In this document: positions 6,185-15,317 of the stretch, one piece after another
Layout of the letters: every line of letters starts with the position of its first letter
Position numbering within the stretch: the stretch's first letter is position 1
Assembly (NCBI GenBank): GCA_002399285.1
Contig: DHDI01000030.1
Coordinates: 1-41,391 of the forward strand
Origin: Thermoanaerobacterales bacterium UBA4880
GTDB lineage: Bacteria; Bacillota; Thermoanaerobacteria; Thermoanaerobacterales; UBA4877
DNA: 41,391 nucleotides
Reading direction: 5' to 3'
Made by a program: the position numbers and the translations under genes
Notes under the pieces: generated by a model
Seen by the model: only the letters and a program-made list of their open reading frames with translations
What the model was told of the DNA's origin: nothing
The model's database searches: none

Positions 6185-8968
6185 TTAATATTTGATATCT
6201 CCTATCTTCAGCACTATTATATCGTATATAAAACCAATTTCGGATGGGATCATGTTTACACTATAGACATTCTCAATTACACTAAAACTCTTTTTTACGA
6301 TGTTTATGAAGTCTTTATGACACTGTTTAAATTCTTCAAGCTTATCGTAACTTTCAATCGGGGTCTTAGTAACCAGCCGTTCGATCAGGCAGCTCATATG
6401 TATATACAGACATATGATAAGATCGTTGCCAAACTGGATATCAAGCTCTTCCTGGAGTACTCCGACCGCATCTTCTATATAATTTATCATCTTGTCGGGA
6501 TTTAAAATCGTAAGTGTGTTTAGCACCCTTTGCAGAGAAAATACCTTGATGATGTTCATATTCAATTTTTTAATTGTATCATCATCTATGATCTTGCTGA
6601 AAACATTATATAATTCCTCTTCGCCAGTTCCCGTTATAATGTCCTCCAGAGCAATATAATCGACATTTTCTATTCCGGGATCTGCAGTCCCCACTATGGC
6701 AATAACGTCATATTTTTCAAAAAGCTCATCAGAAACACCATTGTTTTTAAGTCTGACATAATCGCAAGCAATGACGTCCAGATCGATATCTTCATTAAAA
6801 CTTTCATCCAAAAGTTCTTTTATTTTTATCGCCGTACCGATCCCAGTCATACAGGTAGTTATTATGGCCTTGTTTTTCTTCAGTTCAGGAAATATGATCT
6901 TATATCTCGAGGTATTATTTTCCGCCGCCTTTTCAGTTATTGTCTTTATGTCCATTCCATTTTGGATGTTGTTGCCTACATCCAGGGCCAATTGGGTCGT
7001 TATGTTGTTTATTACCCCTATCACGCCCTTCGTCTTGCTTGCGAGATTGGAGTATATCTCCTCCAGAGAACCCATATCCACCAATATTATCAGACCATTT
7101 GAGGTATCGATAGACGCTATATATTCCTCCAGTTTTAGTATTATATCTTTTGTAGGCATATCGATCGGCATATCGAACGCCTCGAATATATTTTGCTCAA
7201 GAAGCCTGTTGGCGACGTTCGCAATACTGCTTGCAGTGGAATATCCATGAGCTACGATCACGGCCCTTATCTTGTTCTTTCCGAAGTCATTTCTGGATAT
7301 GCTCAAATAAAATGTAAAAATAATTATATCTTCATTGGTACACTTGGTATCGAAACTCGATTCGATCATTTCAACAAGCTTATGTGCATAATTATATTCC
7401 TGCGAAAAATTATCCTTAATAAATTCCACATAATCATCTAAAATTTTGCCGGATAGGTTGCTATTGGCATTATCGCCGTAAAACCTATTATTCAGATAAT
7501 ATGATAGGACCATCGTAGTGTTGCCATAAAACTTTAAGCCGTAATTCCTGCTCATAAAATCAAGTATGTTGGAGAGTATGTTTTTTGTAATATCAAATCT
7601 TATATTATTTTCCATCTTATCCTTGGAATAAAAGAGAATTTTATCAAAATAATCATCTATCAACTTGGTCGATTGTAAAACATAATTATTGAGATCCATT
7701 TCACCGTTCTTGCATCTGACATTGATTTCATACAGATCATCGAACGTATCGGCAAAATACTCATTGATCTCATCTTTCTTATGATAGAGTTCTTTTAGAG
7801 GCTGTTCGGGATCTATAACTATGCTTTTTGCTATACCGCTTTGAATGACCTCATCGGGGCTGATATCCTCAATGACCTCATCCGGCAGTGATTTCAGGTT
7901 TATAACCAGTGCTTCGTCTTGCTTACCCTGCTCCGAATATGCGTTTGCACAGGTATATTTGATTATGTTTCTCAGCTCTCCTATATTGCCCTTGAAGGTG
8001 TGTTTCATCAACAGCAGCATGACCTTATTGCTCAATTTTATATTTTTATGTATGTTGGATGCCTCCGTATAAAAAAACGAATAGATAAATTCCAGCCTTT
8101 CCGCCTCTCCTCTGTGATTTAGGTCGGATATGTTTACTATGATAGGAATTCTTCTTAAGAACGTCTCTATGAGTGTCTCTTCTATATTTTCCGTCGTTGC
8201 AAAGATCAGTCTTACCTTTGAGGTTCTCCATGTACCGCTCTCTCCTATCCTCGTATATCCTCCTTTATCCATAAGTACAAAAAGCTTTTCCTGGCCCTCT
8301 GCATTCAACCTGTGCACTTCATCCAGAAATAAAAATCCCCCGTCAGATTTCTCTATTATCCCGGGCGTATCCTTTTCAGCCCCGGTAAACGCACCCTTTA
8401 CATAGCCAAAGAGGTTGGCTGACAACAGTTCGGAGTTATTTGCATAATCCGCACAGTTGAATATATTAAAAGGTGCGTCTGCATCAATGACTCCGGCTTC
8501 TTTTGCATATTCATAGACCAATTGGGCCATATAGCTCTTTCCCGTGCCTGTCGGGCCGTTGAATAGAAGCGGCAGGCCTTCCGGCGGATAATCTACGGCT
8601 GATTTACACTGTTCTATTTGATGCCGCAGGCTTCCGTTATAACCTATGAGCTTACTGAAGCTGTAGTTTGAAGACCGTTTTTGTATCGCAAATAACTCCT
8701 CCAGTGAATCGAAACTATCTTTTGACGTATCTATATTATACTTTTGGGCAAGTATTTCACCGTCTATAAAATAAACGGGCCGCGTGTTGATTTTTACAGC
8801 CTTCCCTTCTTCATTCAGTCTATTCAAAAAATGGCTTGCCGCAGTTCTCTTTATGCCCAACGCTGCCGCTATCTCTGAAGCTGTAAAATAATTTAGATCG
8901 TCTTTATTTCTTATATCATATATTTGGCTGAACTCCTTCAACTTATCAAATACATTGTCTATAACCAT
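6185..8968 (-). CDS. LevR-type sigma-54-dependent PTS regulator (cluster 1)
   Basis: 927-residue enhancer-binding activator. Domains in order: N-terminal helix-turn-helix (about 10-70, TASEIAAALGIKRTAASHFL); AAA+ domain with Walker A GPTGTGKS, the sigma-54 contact loop GAFTGA, and Walker B FLFLDEVHR; PRD1 with NYAHKLV histidine; a IIA-Man-like domain with VAHGYSTASS; a IIB-like domain with ITTCMTGIGTA cysteine; and PRD2 with YIHMSCLIERL. All candidate phosphorylation residues are present. In the characterised Bacillus LevR, HPr-dependent phosphorylation activates and phosphorylation by the cognate IIB inhibits, so the operon is expressed when its sugar is present. The ATG has GGGAG eight bases upstream. 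It should act at the sigma-54 promoter directly after its own terminator. Confidence 0.93.
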   Translation of the reverse strand: MVIDNVFDKLKEFSQIYDIRNKDDLNYFTASEIAAALGIKRTAASHFLNRLNEEGKAVKINTRPVYFIDGEILAQKYNIDTSKDSFDSLEELFAIQKRSSNYSFSKLIGYNGSLRHQIEQCKSAVDYPPEGLPLLFNGPTGTGKSYMAQLVYEYAKEAGVIDADAPFNIFNCADYANNSELLSANLFGYVKGAFTGAEKDTPGIIEKSDGGFLFLDEVHRLNAEGQEKLFVLMDKGGYTRIGESGTWRTSKVRLIFATTENIEETLIETFLRRIPIIVNISDLNHRGEAERLEFIYSFFYTEASNIHKNIKLSNKVMLLLMKHTFKGNIGELRNIIKYTCANAYSEQGKQDEALVINLKSLPDEVIEDISPDEVIQSGIAKSIVIDPEQPLKELYHKKDEINEYFADTFDDLYEINVRCKNGEMDLNNYVLQSTKLIDDYFDKILFYSKDKMENNIRFDITKNILSNILDFMSRNYGLKFYGNTTMVLSYYLNNRFYGDNANSNLSGKILDDYVEFIKDNFSQEYNYAHKLVEMIESSFDTKCTNEDIIIFTFYLSISRNDFGKNKIRAVIVAHGYSTASSIANVANRLLEQNIFEAFDMPIDMPTKDIILKLEEYIASIDTSNGLIILVDMGSLEEIYSNLASKTKGVIGVINNITTQLALDVGNNIQNGMDIKTITEKAAENNTSRYKIIFPELKKNKAIITTCMTGIGTAIKIKELLDESFNEDIDLDVIACDYVRLKNNGVSDELFEKYDVIAIVGTADPGIENVDYIALEDIITGTGEEELYNVFSKIIDDDTIKKLNMNIIKVFSLQRVLNTLTILNPDKMINYIEDAVGVLQEELDIQFGNDLIICLYIHMSCLIERLVTKTPIESYDKLEEFKQCHKDFINIVKKSFSVIENVYSVNMIPSEIGFIYDIIVLKIGDIKY

Positions 8969-9222
8969 ATAACGATCTCCCTTCGGGAAAACTATGATAG
9001 TAGATCGTAAATATTTGCATATTAAAATTTTATTTTACGACTCCACTTGACCTAAAAGAAATGCTTTAACAACAATATTGAAATAATAGGTTAAACGCTA
9101 AAGGTTTATACGTAACGTGTTCAAATATATGTTACAAACTGCAGCTGTCAATTACTTAATTATATTAATTCTACAAATTTCTACAAATTCCTGCTTCCAA
9201 TCTTTACATCCGCAGATCGATA
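8969..9222 (-). other. Upstream region of the cluster 1 regulator gene
   Basis: No gene is visible between the efflux terminator and the regulator start. It is AT-rich. Visible structure: an inverted repeat TCGTAAA ... TTTACGA (about 9003-9038, one mismatch beyond seven pairs, 22-base gap), which could be an operator, and a tandem CTACAAATT direct repeat near 9171-9190. I could not choose a convincing -35/-10 pair. Confidence 0.35.
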
Positions 9223-9256
9223 TAAAAAATCAAGGGCTGCAGATACGCAGTCCTTT
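9223..9256 (-). terminator. Terminator of the efflux operon
   Basis: Minus strand: AAGG-CTGC and GCAG-CCTT arms with one internal mismatch, followed by GATTTTTTAT. It lies shortly after the adaptor stop codon and ends the ATPase-permease-adaptor operon. Confidence 0.75.
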
Positions 9257-9271
9257 TATCGATCAACGTTT

Positions 9272-10456
9272 CTATTTTTTAAAATAGACGTCCGCCGTAT
9301 ATCCCGGTTTGAGCAGACGGCCGGGGTCGCTGGGTTTGACCAGCACGCGGACTATGCGCCTTCCGTCTTTCTCCACGGCTGCGTCGGGTATTTGAATGAC
9401 GGTACCCGTGAGCTTGGCGTCCGGTGCGGAAGCGGGAATGATCTTCACCGTTTCGCCGAGTTTTACGCTGCCGATAAATTCTTCGTCGACCTCCGCACTG
9501 ACGGTGAGGGTGTCCGCATCAATGATCTGAAGGACGTTGGTCGGCATACCCTGCACGCCAAGATGATCCGCGCTGTTGACCGCTATATTCTGCACGATGC
9601 CGTTCTCTATATTTGATACGATCTGACTGCCCTTTATATAATCCTTCGCTGTTTTGGCCTTCATGGCGTCCAGATCCACCTGTGCGGCGGAGACGCCGCC
9701 CTGCTGCTTTGCGACGTTGGCCGTGTTGCCCAGCTTTGCCTGTGAGAGCTGATCCTGCTTTGATTTGAGCGAGACGTTCAGTTGATCCAGTTCTTCCTTC
9801 AAGCCCATCTTAGTCTTTTGGATATTTACCTGAATGTCGTCCACAGCCTTTTGGCGCTGATCCACCGCGTCCTTATATTGGTTCAGCTCAGCCAAGGATA
9901 TCGCATCGGCGTCATAGAGTGCCTGATATTTCTTAAGGTCGCTCTTTGCGGTCGCAAGCTCCTGCCCGGCCAGGCCGAGAGAGTTTTGCAACAGCTTCAG
10001 ATCCGCGTTGGTACCGTTGTTATACTCCTTGGTCTTGCGTGCGATTTGGCTGCCCGTCTGGGCGACGTCCGACTGCATCGCGGAAATGCCCTGCTCCGCG
10101 GCGGGCAGCGCCGCCTGATTCGCTGCAAGCTGCTGCTCCAACTTCTCGACGTCTCCGTTGTATTCGGTGAGATCCAGCGTCACCAGCGGCTGGCCGAGAG
10201 TGACCCGGTCGCCCTCTTTTATCGGTATATCCGTCACCACCGCCGGAAAGTCGATGCTGATATCCTCCATATGGGTATATTTTACCTCGCCCCATGCGTC
10301 GATCTCGTCGGCCTGGCTTGCCGGGGCCTGCGAGGCGTCTATCTGCGCAGCCTTGTTTTTAATGTGAGCAAAGATACCGAGCACCACGGCGAATATGACG
10401 ACCGCACATGCCGCAACCGACAACTGTTTTTTGTGTGATAAAATCCAATCCTTCAT
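9272..10456 (-). CDS. HlyD/MacA-like efflux adaptor (periplasmic adaptor subunit)
   Basis: 394 residues. One N-terminal membrane anchor (about 11-30, QLSVAACAVVIFAVVLGIFA) leads to an extracellular body. A split lipoyl/barrel-sandwich domain opens with ITHMEDISIDFPAVV-like and IKEGDRVTLGQPLVTLD segments, followed by a long alpha-helical hairpin rich in Q, A, K and L (about 95-245), a second lipoyl half (GIVQNIAVNSADHLGVQG), and a beta-barrel domain ending in LKPGYTADVYFKK. Such adaptors in Gram-positive bacteria partner MacB-type permeases to export peptides, antibiotics or lipids. It is the third gene after the ATPase and permease, 21 bases from the latter, with GGAGG before the ATG. The substrate is unknown. 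Confidence 0.87.
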   Translation of the reverse strand: MKDWILSHKKQLSVAACAVVIFAVVLGIFAHIKNKAAQIDASQAPASQADEIDAWGEVKYTHMEDISIDFPAVVTDIPIKEGDRVTLGQPLVTLDLTEYNGDVEKLEQQLAANQAALPAAEQGISAMQSDVAQTGSQIARKTKEYNNGTNADLKLLQNSLGLAGQELATAKSDLKKYQALYDADAISLAELNQYKDAVDQRQKAVDDIQVNIQKTKMGLKEELDQLNVSLKSKQDQLSQAKLGNTANVAKQQGGVSAAQVDLDAMKAKTAKDYIKGSQIVSNIENGIVQNIAVNSADHLGVQGMPTNVLQIIDADTLTVSAEVDEEFIGSVKLGETVKIIPASAPDAKLTGTVIQIPDAAVEKDGRRIVRVLVKPSDPGRLLKPGYTADVYFKK

Positions 10457-10477
10457 AATGGTATCCTCCGTCCGTTA

Positions 10478-12790
10478 TTATTCCACGCTTTTCAGCGCTT
10501 CGAGCATGTCGATCCGTTTCATCTTCCGGGCCACCATGGTATTGATCGCCCACGCAAAGCCCAAGGTCATCACGGCCGCGGTCAGCACAGCCGGCAGCGT
10601 AATGCTGCCCGTAAGATCCAGGCGTTCATCCAGACTGCTTGCGATCAGCCATGAGATGAACTTTCCTATGGGAATGCCGGCTAATGTTCCGAGAAACGCG
10701 GAAAAATAGTTTTCCAGCAGCACCAGGTTACGTATCTCCCGGTGATGAAAACCCAGCACCCTCAGGGTCGCAAGATCCCTTATGCGCTCGGTGAAGTTGA
10801 GTATGCTGATATTGTACAGCACCACAAAGGCCAGCGACGCACCCATGATTATCATTGCCGCCACCGCGAAGTTTACCACCTGCATGCTTTCAGACAAGCC
10901 GGAATTCTGGCTCTCCCGCGTCGCCGAATCCATGATCATATCGCTCTTCAGAAATCTCTCGTCCGGCGGGCCGTTCCACCGGATGAGCAGAGCCGTCGGT
11001 GAAAATGTCTCGCCCAGGGATCTCCAATAACCATCGGTCACATATATCCCCTGTCCCGACGCCATGTAGGAGACCTCTTCTATGGGCACCGAGATATAGC
11101 CCTTATTAGTGCGCTTTATCCATATACTGTTACCCTGTTTTACGCCCAGCGTATCGCACAGCTTGCGACTCATGGCGATACCGGTATCCGGCAGGGAGAC
11201 CGGGGTCCCGTCGACGCTCTGCATGTGTATAAGCGGACTGTCTTTGGTCGTAATGGTGATGGGCTCCATCTTCTGCCCGCCACTGGGGCAGATCACCTCG
11301 ACGGCGGATTCCTGTACCTGCTGCGTTACGGCATCGAGTCCCAAATTCCCAAGATAGTGTGAATCTGTCTTTTGAGGGTCGACGAGCACCTTCTGATCGT
11401 AGGTGAAAGTACTGCCGTACATCTGCTCGTTTAGCCCCGCTATGGTGCTCCTTAAAGTCAGGGCTGCAATGATAACGCCGACGCAGCCCATGACGCCTAT
11501 GACGCCCATGATGAAACGGCCCTTGTTTTTCATGGTGTTCCGCACCATCAGCTTATTGCTGAACGTCATCCTCTGCCAGAGCGTCGTGGATTCTGCGAAG
11601 ACATGCGTACCCTCTTTCATCGGCTTGTCGCGGAGAAGCACTGCGGGCGTGTCCGCCAGGAGCTTGCGACAGGCGTAAAATGAAACGCCGCCCGTGCACA
11701 GCAATATCAAGAGGAATGCAAGCAAAAAATTCGGATAATTGACATGGATGCTGTAGCTGCTGAGCGACAGCCTCAGCTGCGGGACCAATACCCGGCCGAA
11801 CAGGTTTGGTCCTATGATGAGTCCCGCCACCGAGCCGAGCACACCGGTAATGACTCCGTAAGAGGTATAATGCCAGATGATGCTCCTCTTGCTGTATCCC
11901 AACGCCTTGAGGATGCCTATCTGCCCCCGCTGGCTTTCCACTATGCGCACCATTGTGCTCTGCGTGATAAGCGCCGATACGATGAAAAACAGAAGTGGAA
12001 ACACGACGGAGAGCGATTTGAACTGCTGGATGCGCCCGTTGACGCTGCTGACGCTGGCGCTGTCCTTCTGCAGAGTAATGCCGATCAGCCTCTTGCCGAT
12101 CACGGCATCGGCCTCCCGCACCACCTGGTCGAGGTCGGTATCCGGCGCGGCCTTTACGCTGATCTGATTGTAGACGCTCCTGCCATAGACGCTTTCCAGC
12201 GCGCCGGCATGGATCACGGCAAAGCCGTACTCCTTCGAATTGGGGGTGATCGTCGCCGCATTCTTCACGGCATAGACCTGCTCGCTGTCTAGGGCCAGGC
12301 CGTCTATGGGCATACGCATCCATACTCCGTTCAGCTTGAAGGAAATGGAATCACCGACCTTGAGCCCGTGCGCCTCAGCGAACGAGCTGTCTAAAACCGC
12401 CCCGCCCCCGTATCTACCAAACCGCCCTTCCCTCATCTCAGGCTGATCCAAGGTGCTGCGGTCATCCAAAGCATAGACGTGCAGCGTGGGTTTCCCGGGA
12501 AGAGCGGTATCGGCCTCGGCGGAGAATCGCTTTTCCACCCGCGTGACCCCGGTGAGCCGCCGTATGCCCCAGAGATCCTGCTCCGACGGATTGCTCACAG
12601 TCACCCAGAGATCCGAAAGGTTGGACGCTGCGTACATGGCATCCGTGGTTCTTCGAACCGTATACCAGACGCTGTCCAACCCCGTTATAATGGAGACCGC
12701 CAAAGCTGCCATAACAAAAATCGAGATGAACTGCACCTTCGCCTTCTGCATATCGCGCAGGGACTTCTTGAACAAGGCCCCCCTTACCAT
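10478..12790 (-). CDS. FtsX/MacB-type ABC transporter permease
   Basis: 770 residues, the long permease form with two FtsX-type membrane blocks. A first transmembrane helix lies at about residues 20-40. An extracellular domain is followed by three helices (about 265-370: FPLLFFIVSALITQSTMV, a YGVITGVLGSVAGLIIG helix and a LLAFLLILLCTGGVSFYACR helix). A second unit starts with a helix at about 430-450 (GVIGVMGCVGVIIAALTL), has a second extracellular domain, and ends with three more helices near the C-terminus. The start ATG overlaps the ATPase stop codon by seven bases, showing translational coupling, and GGAGG precedes it. It is a mechanotransmission-type exporter component rather than an importer. 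The substrate is not predictable. Confidence 0.9.
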   Translation of the reverse strand: MVRGALFKKSLRDMQKAKVQFISIFVMAALAVSIITGLDSVWYTVRRTTDAMYAASNLSDLWVTVSNPSEQDLWGIRRLTGVTRVEKRFSAEADTALPGKPTLHVYALDDRSTLDQPEMREGRFGRYGGGAVLDSSFAEAHGLKVGDSISFKLNGVWMRMPIDGLALDSEQVYAVKNAATITPNSKEYGFAVIHAGALESVYGRSVYNQISVKAAPDTDLDQVVREADAVIGKRLIGITLQKDSASVSSVNGRIQQFKSLSVVFPLLFFIVSALITQSTMVRIVESQRGQIGILKALGYSKRSIIWHYTSYGVITGVLGSVAGLIIGPNLFGRVLVPQLRLSLSSYSIHVNYPNFLLAFLLILLCTGGVSFYACRKLLADTPAVLLRDKPMKEGTHVFAESTTLWQRMTFSNKLMVRNTMKNKGRFIMGVIGVMGCVGVIIAALTLRSTIAGLNEQMYGSTFTYDQKVLVDPQKTDSHYLGNLGLDAVTQQVQESAVEVICPSGGQKMEPITITTKDSPLIHMQSVDGTPVSLPDTGIAMSRKLCDTLGVKQGNSIWIKRTNKGYISVPIEEVSYMASGQGIYVTDGYWRSLGETFSPTALLIRWNGPPDERFLKSDMIMDSATRESQNSGLSESMQVVNFAVAAMIIMGASLAFVVLYNISILNFTERIRDLATLRVLGFHHREIRNLVLLENYFSAFLGTLAGIPIGKFISWLIASSLDERLDLTGSITLPAVLTAAVMTLGFAWAINTMVARKMKRIDMLEALKSVE

Positions 12791-13485
12791 ACGATCTCCT
12801 CCACGTCCTTGGGATGATCATGGGACTCAGTCCCGGCGATCTTTCCGTCCCTCATATGCAGCACCGTCTGCGCCATCTCGGCAATCGGCGCGTTGTGCGT
12901 GACGATGATCACCGTCTTGCCCAACTCGCTTGCGGCATCGCGGATCAAACGCAGCACCCTGCGGCCGGTCTCGGAATCCAGAGCCCCCGTCGGCTCGTCG
13001 CACAGCACGATCTGCGGATTCTTCGCCAGAGCGCGGGCAATGGAGACACGCTGCTGCTCGCCGCCGGACAACTGGCTGGGGAAATTGTCCATCCTATCCT
13101 CCAGCCCCACGCGCCGCAGTATTTCGCGGGCATCGAGCGGATCGGCACAGATCTCCTCCGCAAGCTGCACGTTTTCCAAAGCGGTAAGGTTGGGCACCAG
13201 ATTGTAGAACTGAAAGACAAAACCTATCTGCGTGCGGCGGTATTCGGTAAGCTCGTACTCCGACATGTCTGATATCTTTTGCCCATTCACGGAGATCCTT
13301 CCCCCCGTGGGTGAATCCATACCCCCTATCAAATTGAGCAGGGTGGTTTTGCCCGCGCCGCTCTGCCCGAGAATGACGTTGAAGCTTCCCTGTTCCAATT
13401 CAAAACTGACGCCGTCCACCGCCTTTATGACGTTGTTTCCGACGTGATATTCCCTCTCTACGTTTTCAAATGTGATAAAATCCAT
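12784..13485 (-). CDS. ABC transporter ATPase, MacB/LolD type
   Basis: 233-residue ATPase of the efflux system. Walker A GQSGAGKTT is at residues 40-48; Q-loop FVFQFYNLVPNLTA, signature LSGGEQQR, Walker B IVLCDEPTGALD and the switch histidine in VTHNAPIA follow in order. The PTGALD sequence and the short length are typical of ATPases that power FtsX/MacB-type permeases. It is the first gene of the operon, with GGGAG before the ATG, behind a strong promoter with a palindrome at its transcription start. The divergent TetR-family gene is the likely regulator. Confidence 0.94.
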   Translation of the reverse strand: MDFITFENVEREYHVGNNVIKAVDGVSFELEQGSFNVILGQSGAGKTTLLNLIGGMDSPTGGRISVNGQKISDMSEYELTEYRRTQIGFVFQFYNLVPNLTALENVQLAEEICADPLDAREILRRVGLEDRMDNFPSQLSGGEQQRVSIARALAKNPQIVLCDEPTGALDSETGRRVLRLIRDAASELGKTVIIVTHNAPIAEMAQTVLHMRDGKIAGTESHDHPKDVEEIVW

Positions 13486-13587
13486 GGATGATCTCCCTTA
13501 TTACTTGCTGATTTTTTAATAGATAAGATCTGCGGTTAAAAGGTATCGACATATTCTTTCTATGAATGCCTATGCTATCATATCATT

Positions 13588-13604
13588 CTTGATATTTCAT
13601 CAAG
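13588..13604. promoter_or_regulatory. Palindromic operator candidate at the efflux promoter
   Basis: CTTGAT-GAAAT-ATCAAG on the minus strand is a perfect dyad with six-base arms. It overlaps the predicted transcription start of the ATPase gene, the usual place for a TetR-type repressor site. The divergent TetR-like gene starts about 140 bases away. Confidence 0.5.
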
Positions 13605-13609
13605 GATTA

Positions 13610-13638
13610 ATTATAATGACACTGTGACCATTTTGCAA
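13610..13638 (-). promoter_or_regulatory. Sigma-A promoter of the efflux operon
   Basis: Minus strand TTGCAA, 17-base spacer, TATAAT. The start should fall near 13602, giving a leader of about 115 bases before the ATPase gene. A promoter for the divergent regulator must lie in 13640-13730, but I could not choose one. Confidence 0.8.
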
Positions 13639-13740
13639 TCACCAGATGTTTATAAATTGTAATGTTTGCAACAAAATATCATATAAATGTCGGTTTCGTA
13701 ACAGGACCGTAATGATTTGTATATAAAGGGGGACCGTTCC

Positions 13741-14295
13741 ATGAAGGAAATGAAAGAAAGCCGGAAAACGCGTTATACCCGGATGGTATTGCAGGACAGC
13801 CTGTTTGAGCTGATGAGAGACAAACCGGTAGCTAAGATAACGATCAAAGAGCTGTGCGAAAAAGCCGATATCAACCGCACGACTTTTTACGCATACTACA
13901 GAGACCAATACGATCTGCTGCGCACCATCGAGGACGAAACACTTTCCTGGGTGAGAGAGGCGGTCACAGACCTTATCGGCAAGAGGGATAAGGATGAAAT
14001 GCTGAAGGTTCTCTATATGATCTTCCAATACTTCACAGAAAACAGCAAGCATCTCCAGATACTCATGAGTGAACAGGGCGATATAGACTTCCAAAAGCAG
14101 CTGCTCACCCTGATCTATCGGGAGATAGGGATATCCACAGCCGCAGATTCCAATCCCGGCGTCAATGAGGACTACCTGATTTTCGTTGTGAACGGGAGCA
14201 TCGGCCTGATACAAAATTGGTTAAAGAAAGGAATGAACAGGTCTGCGGAGGAAATGGCCGAGACCATTTATACGCTGGCCTGTCAGATCAAATGA
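13741..14295 (+). CDS. TetR/AcrR-family transcriptional regulator
   Basis: 184 residues. The N-terminal helix-turn-helix (about 10-55) reads RYTRMVLQDSLFELMRDKPV followed by AKITIKELCEKADINRTTFY-AYY, the classic TetR pattern; the C-terminal part resembles the TetR_C_7/DhaS-like group (VNGSIGLIQNWLKKG). The start is the ATG with GGGGG eight bases upstream; an upstream TTG in frame precedes the ribosome site and is rejected. One of the few plus-strand genes here, it is divergent from the efflux operon, so it most likely represses that operon and responds to an exported compound. A shared bidirectional terminator separates it from the oppF-like gene. Confidence 0.9.
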   Translation: MKEMKESRKTRYTRMVLQDSLFELMRDKPVAKITIKELCEKADINRTTFYAYYRDQYDLLRTIEDETLSWVREAVTDLIGKRDKDEMLKVLYMIFQYFTENSKHLQILMSEQGDIDFQKQLLTLIYREIGISTAADSNPGVNEDYLIFVVNGSIGLIQNWLKKGMNRSAEEMAETIYTLACQIK

Positions 14296-14309
14296 ATCAT
14301 ATATATTAA

Positions 14310-14332
14310 AGGCAGTGTGTTATCCACTGCCT
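14310..14332. terminator. Bidirectional terminator between tetR-like and oppF-like genes
   Basis: AGGCAGTG and CACTGCCT arms (eight perfect pairs) around a seven-base loop, with AT-rich flanks on both sides. It sits 15 bases after the TetR stop and 11 before the convergent OppF stop. Confidence 0.75.
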
Positions 14333-14343
14333 CTAATATATTA

Positions 14344-15306
14344 CTATTTTCTATGGTGGCAGGCGACGCAATGCCCTCCGCCTACGTCCACAAGTTCGGG
14401 CTCGATCTCCCCGCATATCTCCGTCCTTTCGAGACACCTGGAAGCAAACCTGCAACCGGGAGGCAGATCTATCGGGCTGGGCACATCTCCCTCCAGCTTA
14501 ATCCTCGTATTCTTCTTAGTTGGATCTGGAATGGGGATGGCGGAGAGCAGGGCCGTCGTATATGGATGCAGCGTGTGAGAGAACAGTTCGCTTTTTTCAG
14601 CCGTCTCCACGATCTTCCCCAGATACATCACAGCCACGTTATCGCTTATATGTTTCACTACCGCCAGGTTATGGGCGATGAATATATAGGTGAGGCCGAA
14701 CTGCTGCTGTATATCCATTAAGAGGTTTATGATCTGAGCCTGTATGGACACGTCCAGCGCCGATATGGGCTCGTCGCACACTATCAGCTTGGGATTTACA
14801 GCCAGCGCCCTCGCTATGCCTATCCTCTGCCGCTGTCCGCCTGAGAATTCATTGGGATACCTGTCGCAGTGCTCTGCCTTGAGACCGACGACGTCCATCA
14901 GCCTGAGTATCCGTCTCTCTCTTTCCTTCCTCCCGGCGATCCCATGAACGTCGATTGCCCTGCCGATTATTTCGCCCGCAGTGAGTTTCGGATTCAACGA
15001 TGCGTAGGGATCCTGAAATATTATCTGCATGTCCTTCCTTCTGGCTCTCATCTCCTTCTTATCAAGAGCCGCTATGTCGGTCCCGTCAAAGAAGATGGAG
15101 CCCTCCGTGGGTTCATACAGTCTCAGGACGGTCCTGCCCGCAGTCGACTTTCCGCAGCCGGATTCGCCGACCAGGCCCAGGGTCTCGCCCTGTTTGACCG
15201 TAAACGAGACCCCGTCCACCGCCTTCACATAGTCCACAGTCTTTGAGAGGAAGCCGCCCTTAATTGGAAAGTATTTTTTTAATCCCTTTACTTCGAGTAA
15301 TTCCAT
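14344..15306 (-). CDS. Oligopeptide ABC importer ATPase, OppF/DppF type
   Basis: 320 residues, the second ATPase of an Opp/Dpp importer. It has Walker [11 protein letters not shown]-loop [14 protein letters not shown], signature [15 protein letters not shown], Walker [13 protein letters not shown] and switch histidine in IAHNLAVV. The C-terminal oligopeptide-transporter extension (CRFASRC ... CGEI ... GHCVACHH) carries the conserved cysteines of this subfamily. The start ATG lies four bases after AGAGGTGG and eleven bases after the oppD stop; an upstream TTG overlaps that stop and is less likely. Last gene of the peptide operon; it pairs with the OppD-like ATPase to drive uptake. Confidence 0.93.
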   Translation of the reverse strand: MELLEVKGLKKYFPIKGGFLSKTVDYVKAVDGVSFTVKQGETLGLVGESGCGKSTAGRTVLRLYEPTEGSIFFDGTDIAALDKKEMRARRKDMQIIFQDPYASLNPKLTAGEIIGRAIDVHGIAGRKERERRILRLMDVVGLKAEHCDRYPNEFSGGQRQRIGIARALAVNPKLIVCDEPISALDVSIQAQIINLLMDIQQQFGLTYIFIAHNLAVVKHISDNVAVMYLGKIVETAEKSELFSHTLHPYTTALLSAIPIPDPTKKNTRIKLEGDVPSPIDLPPGCRFASRCLERTEICGEIEPELVDVGGGHCVACHHRK

Positions 15307-15317
15307 TTTACCACCTC

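Noticed and set aside
9165..9195. Tandem CTACAAATT repeat as part of a repeat array
   Set aside because: Only two copies occur, with no regular spacers and no cas genes; it is not a CRISPR or an iteron set.
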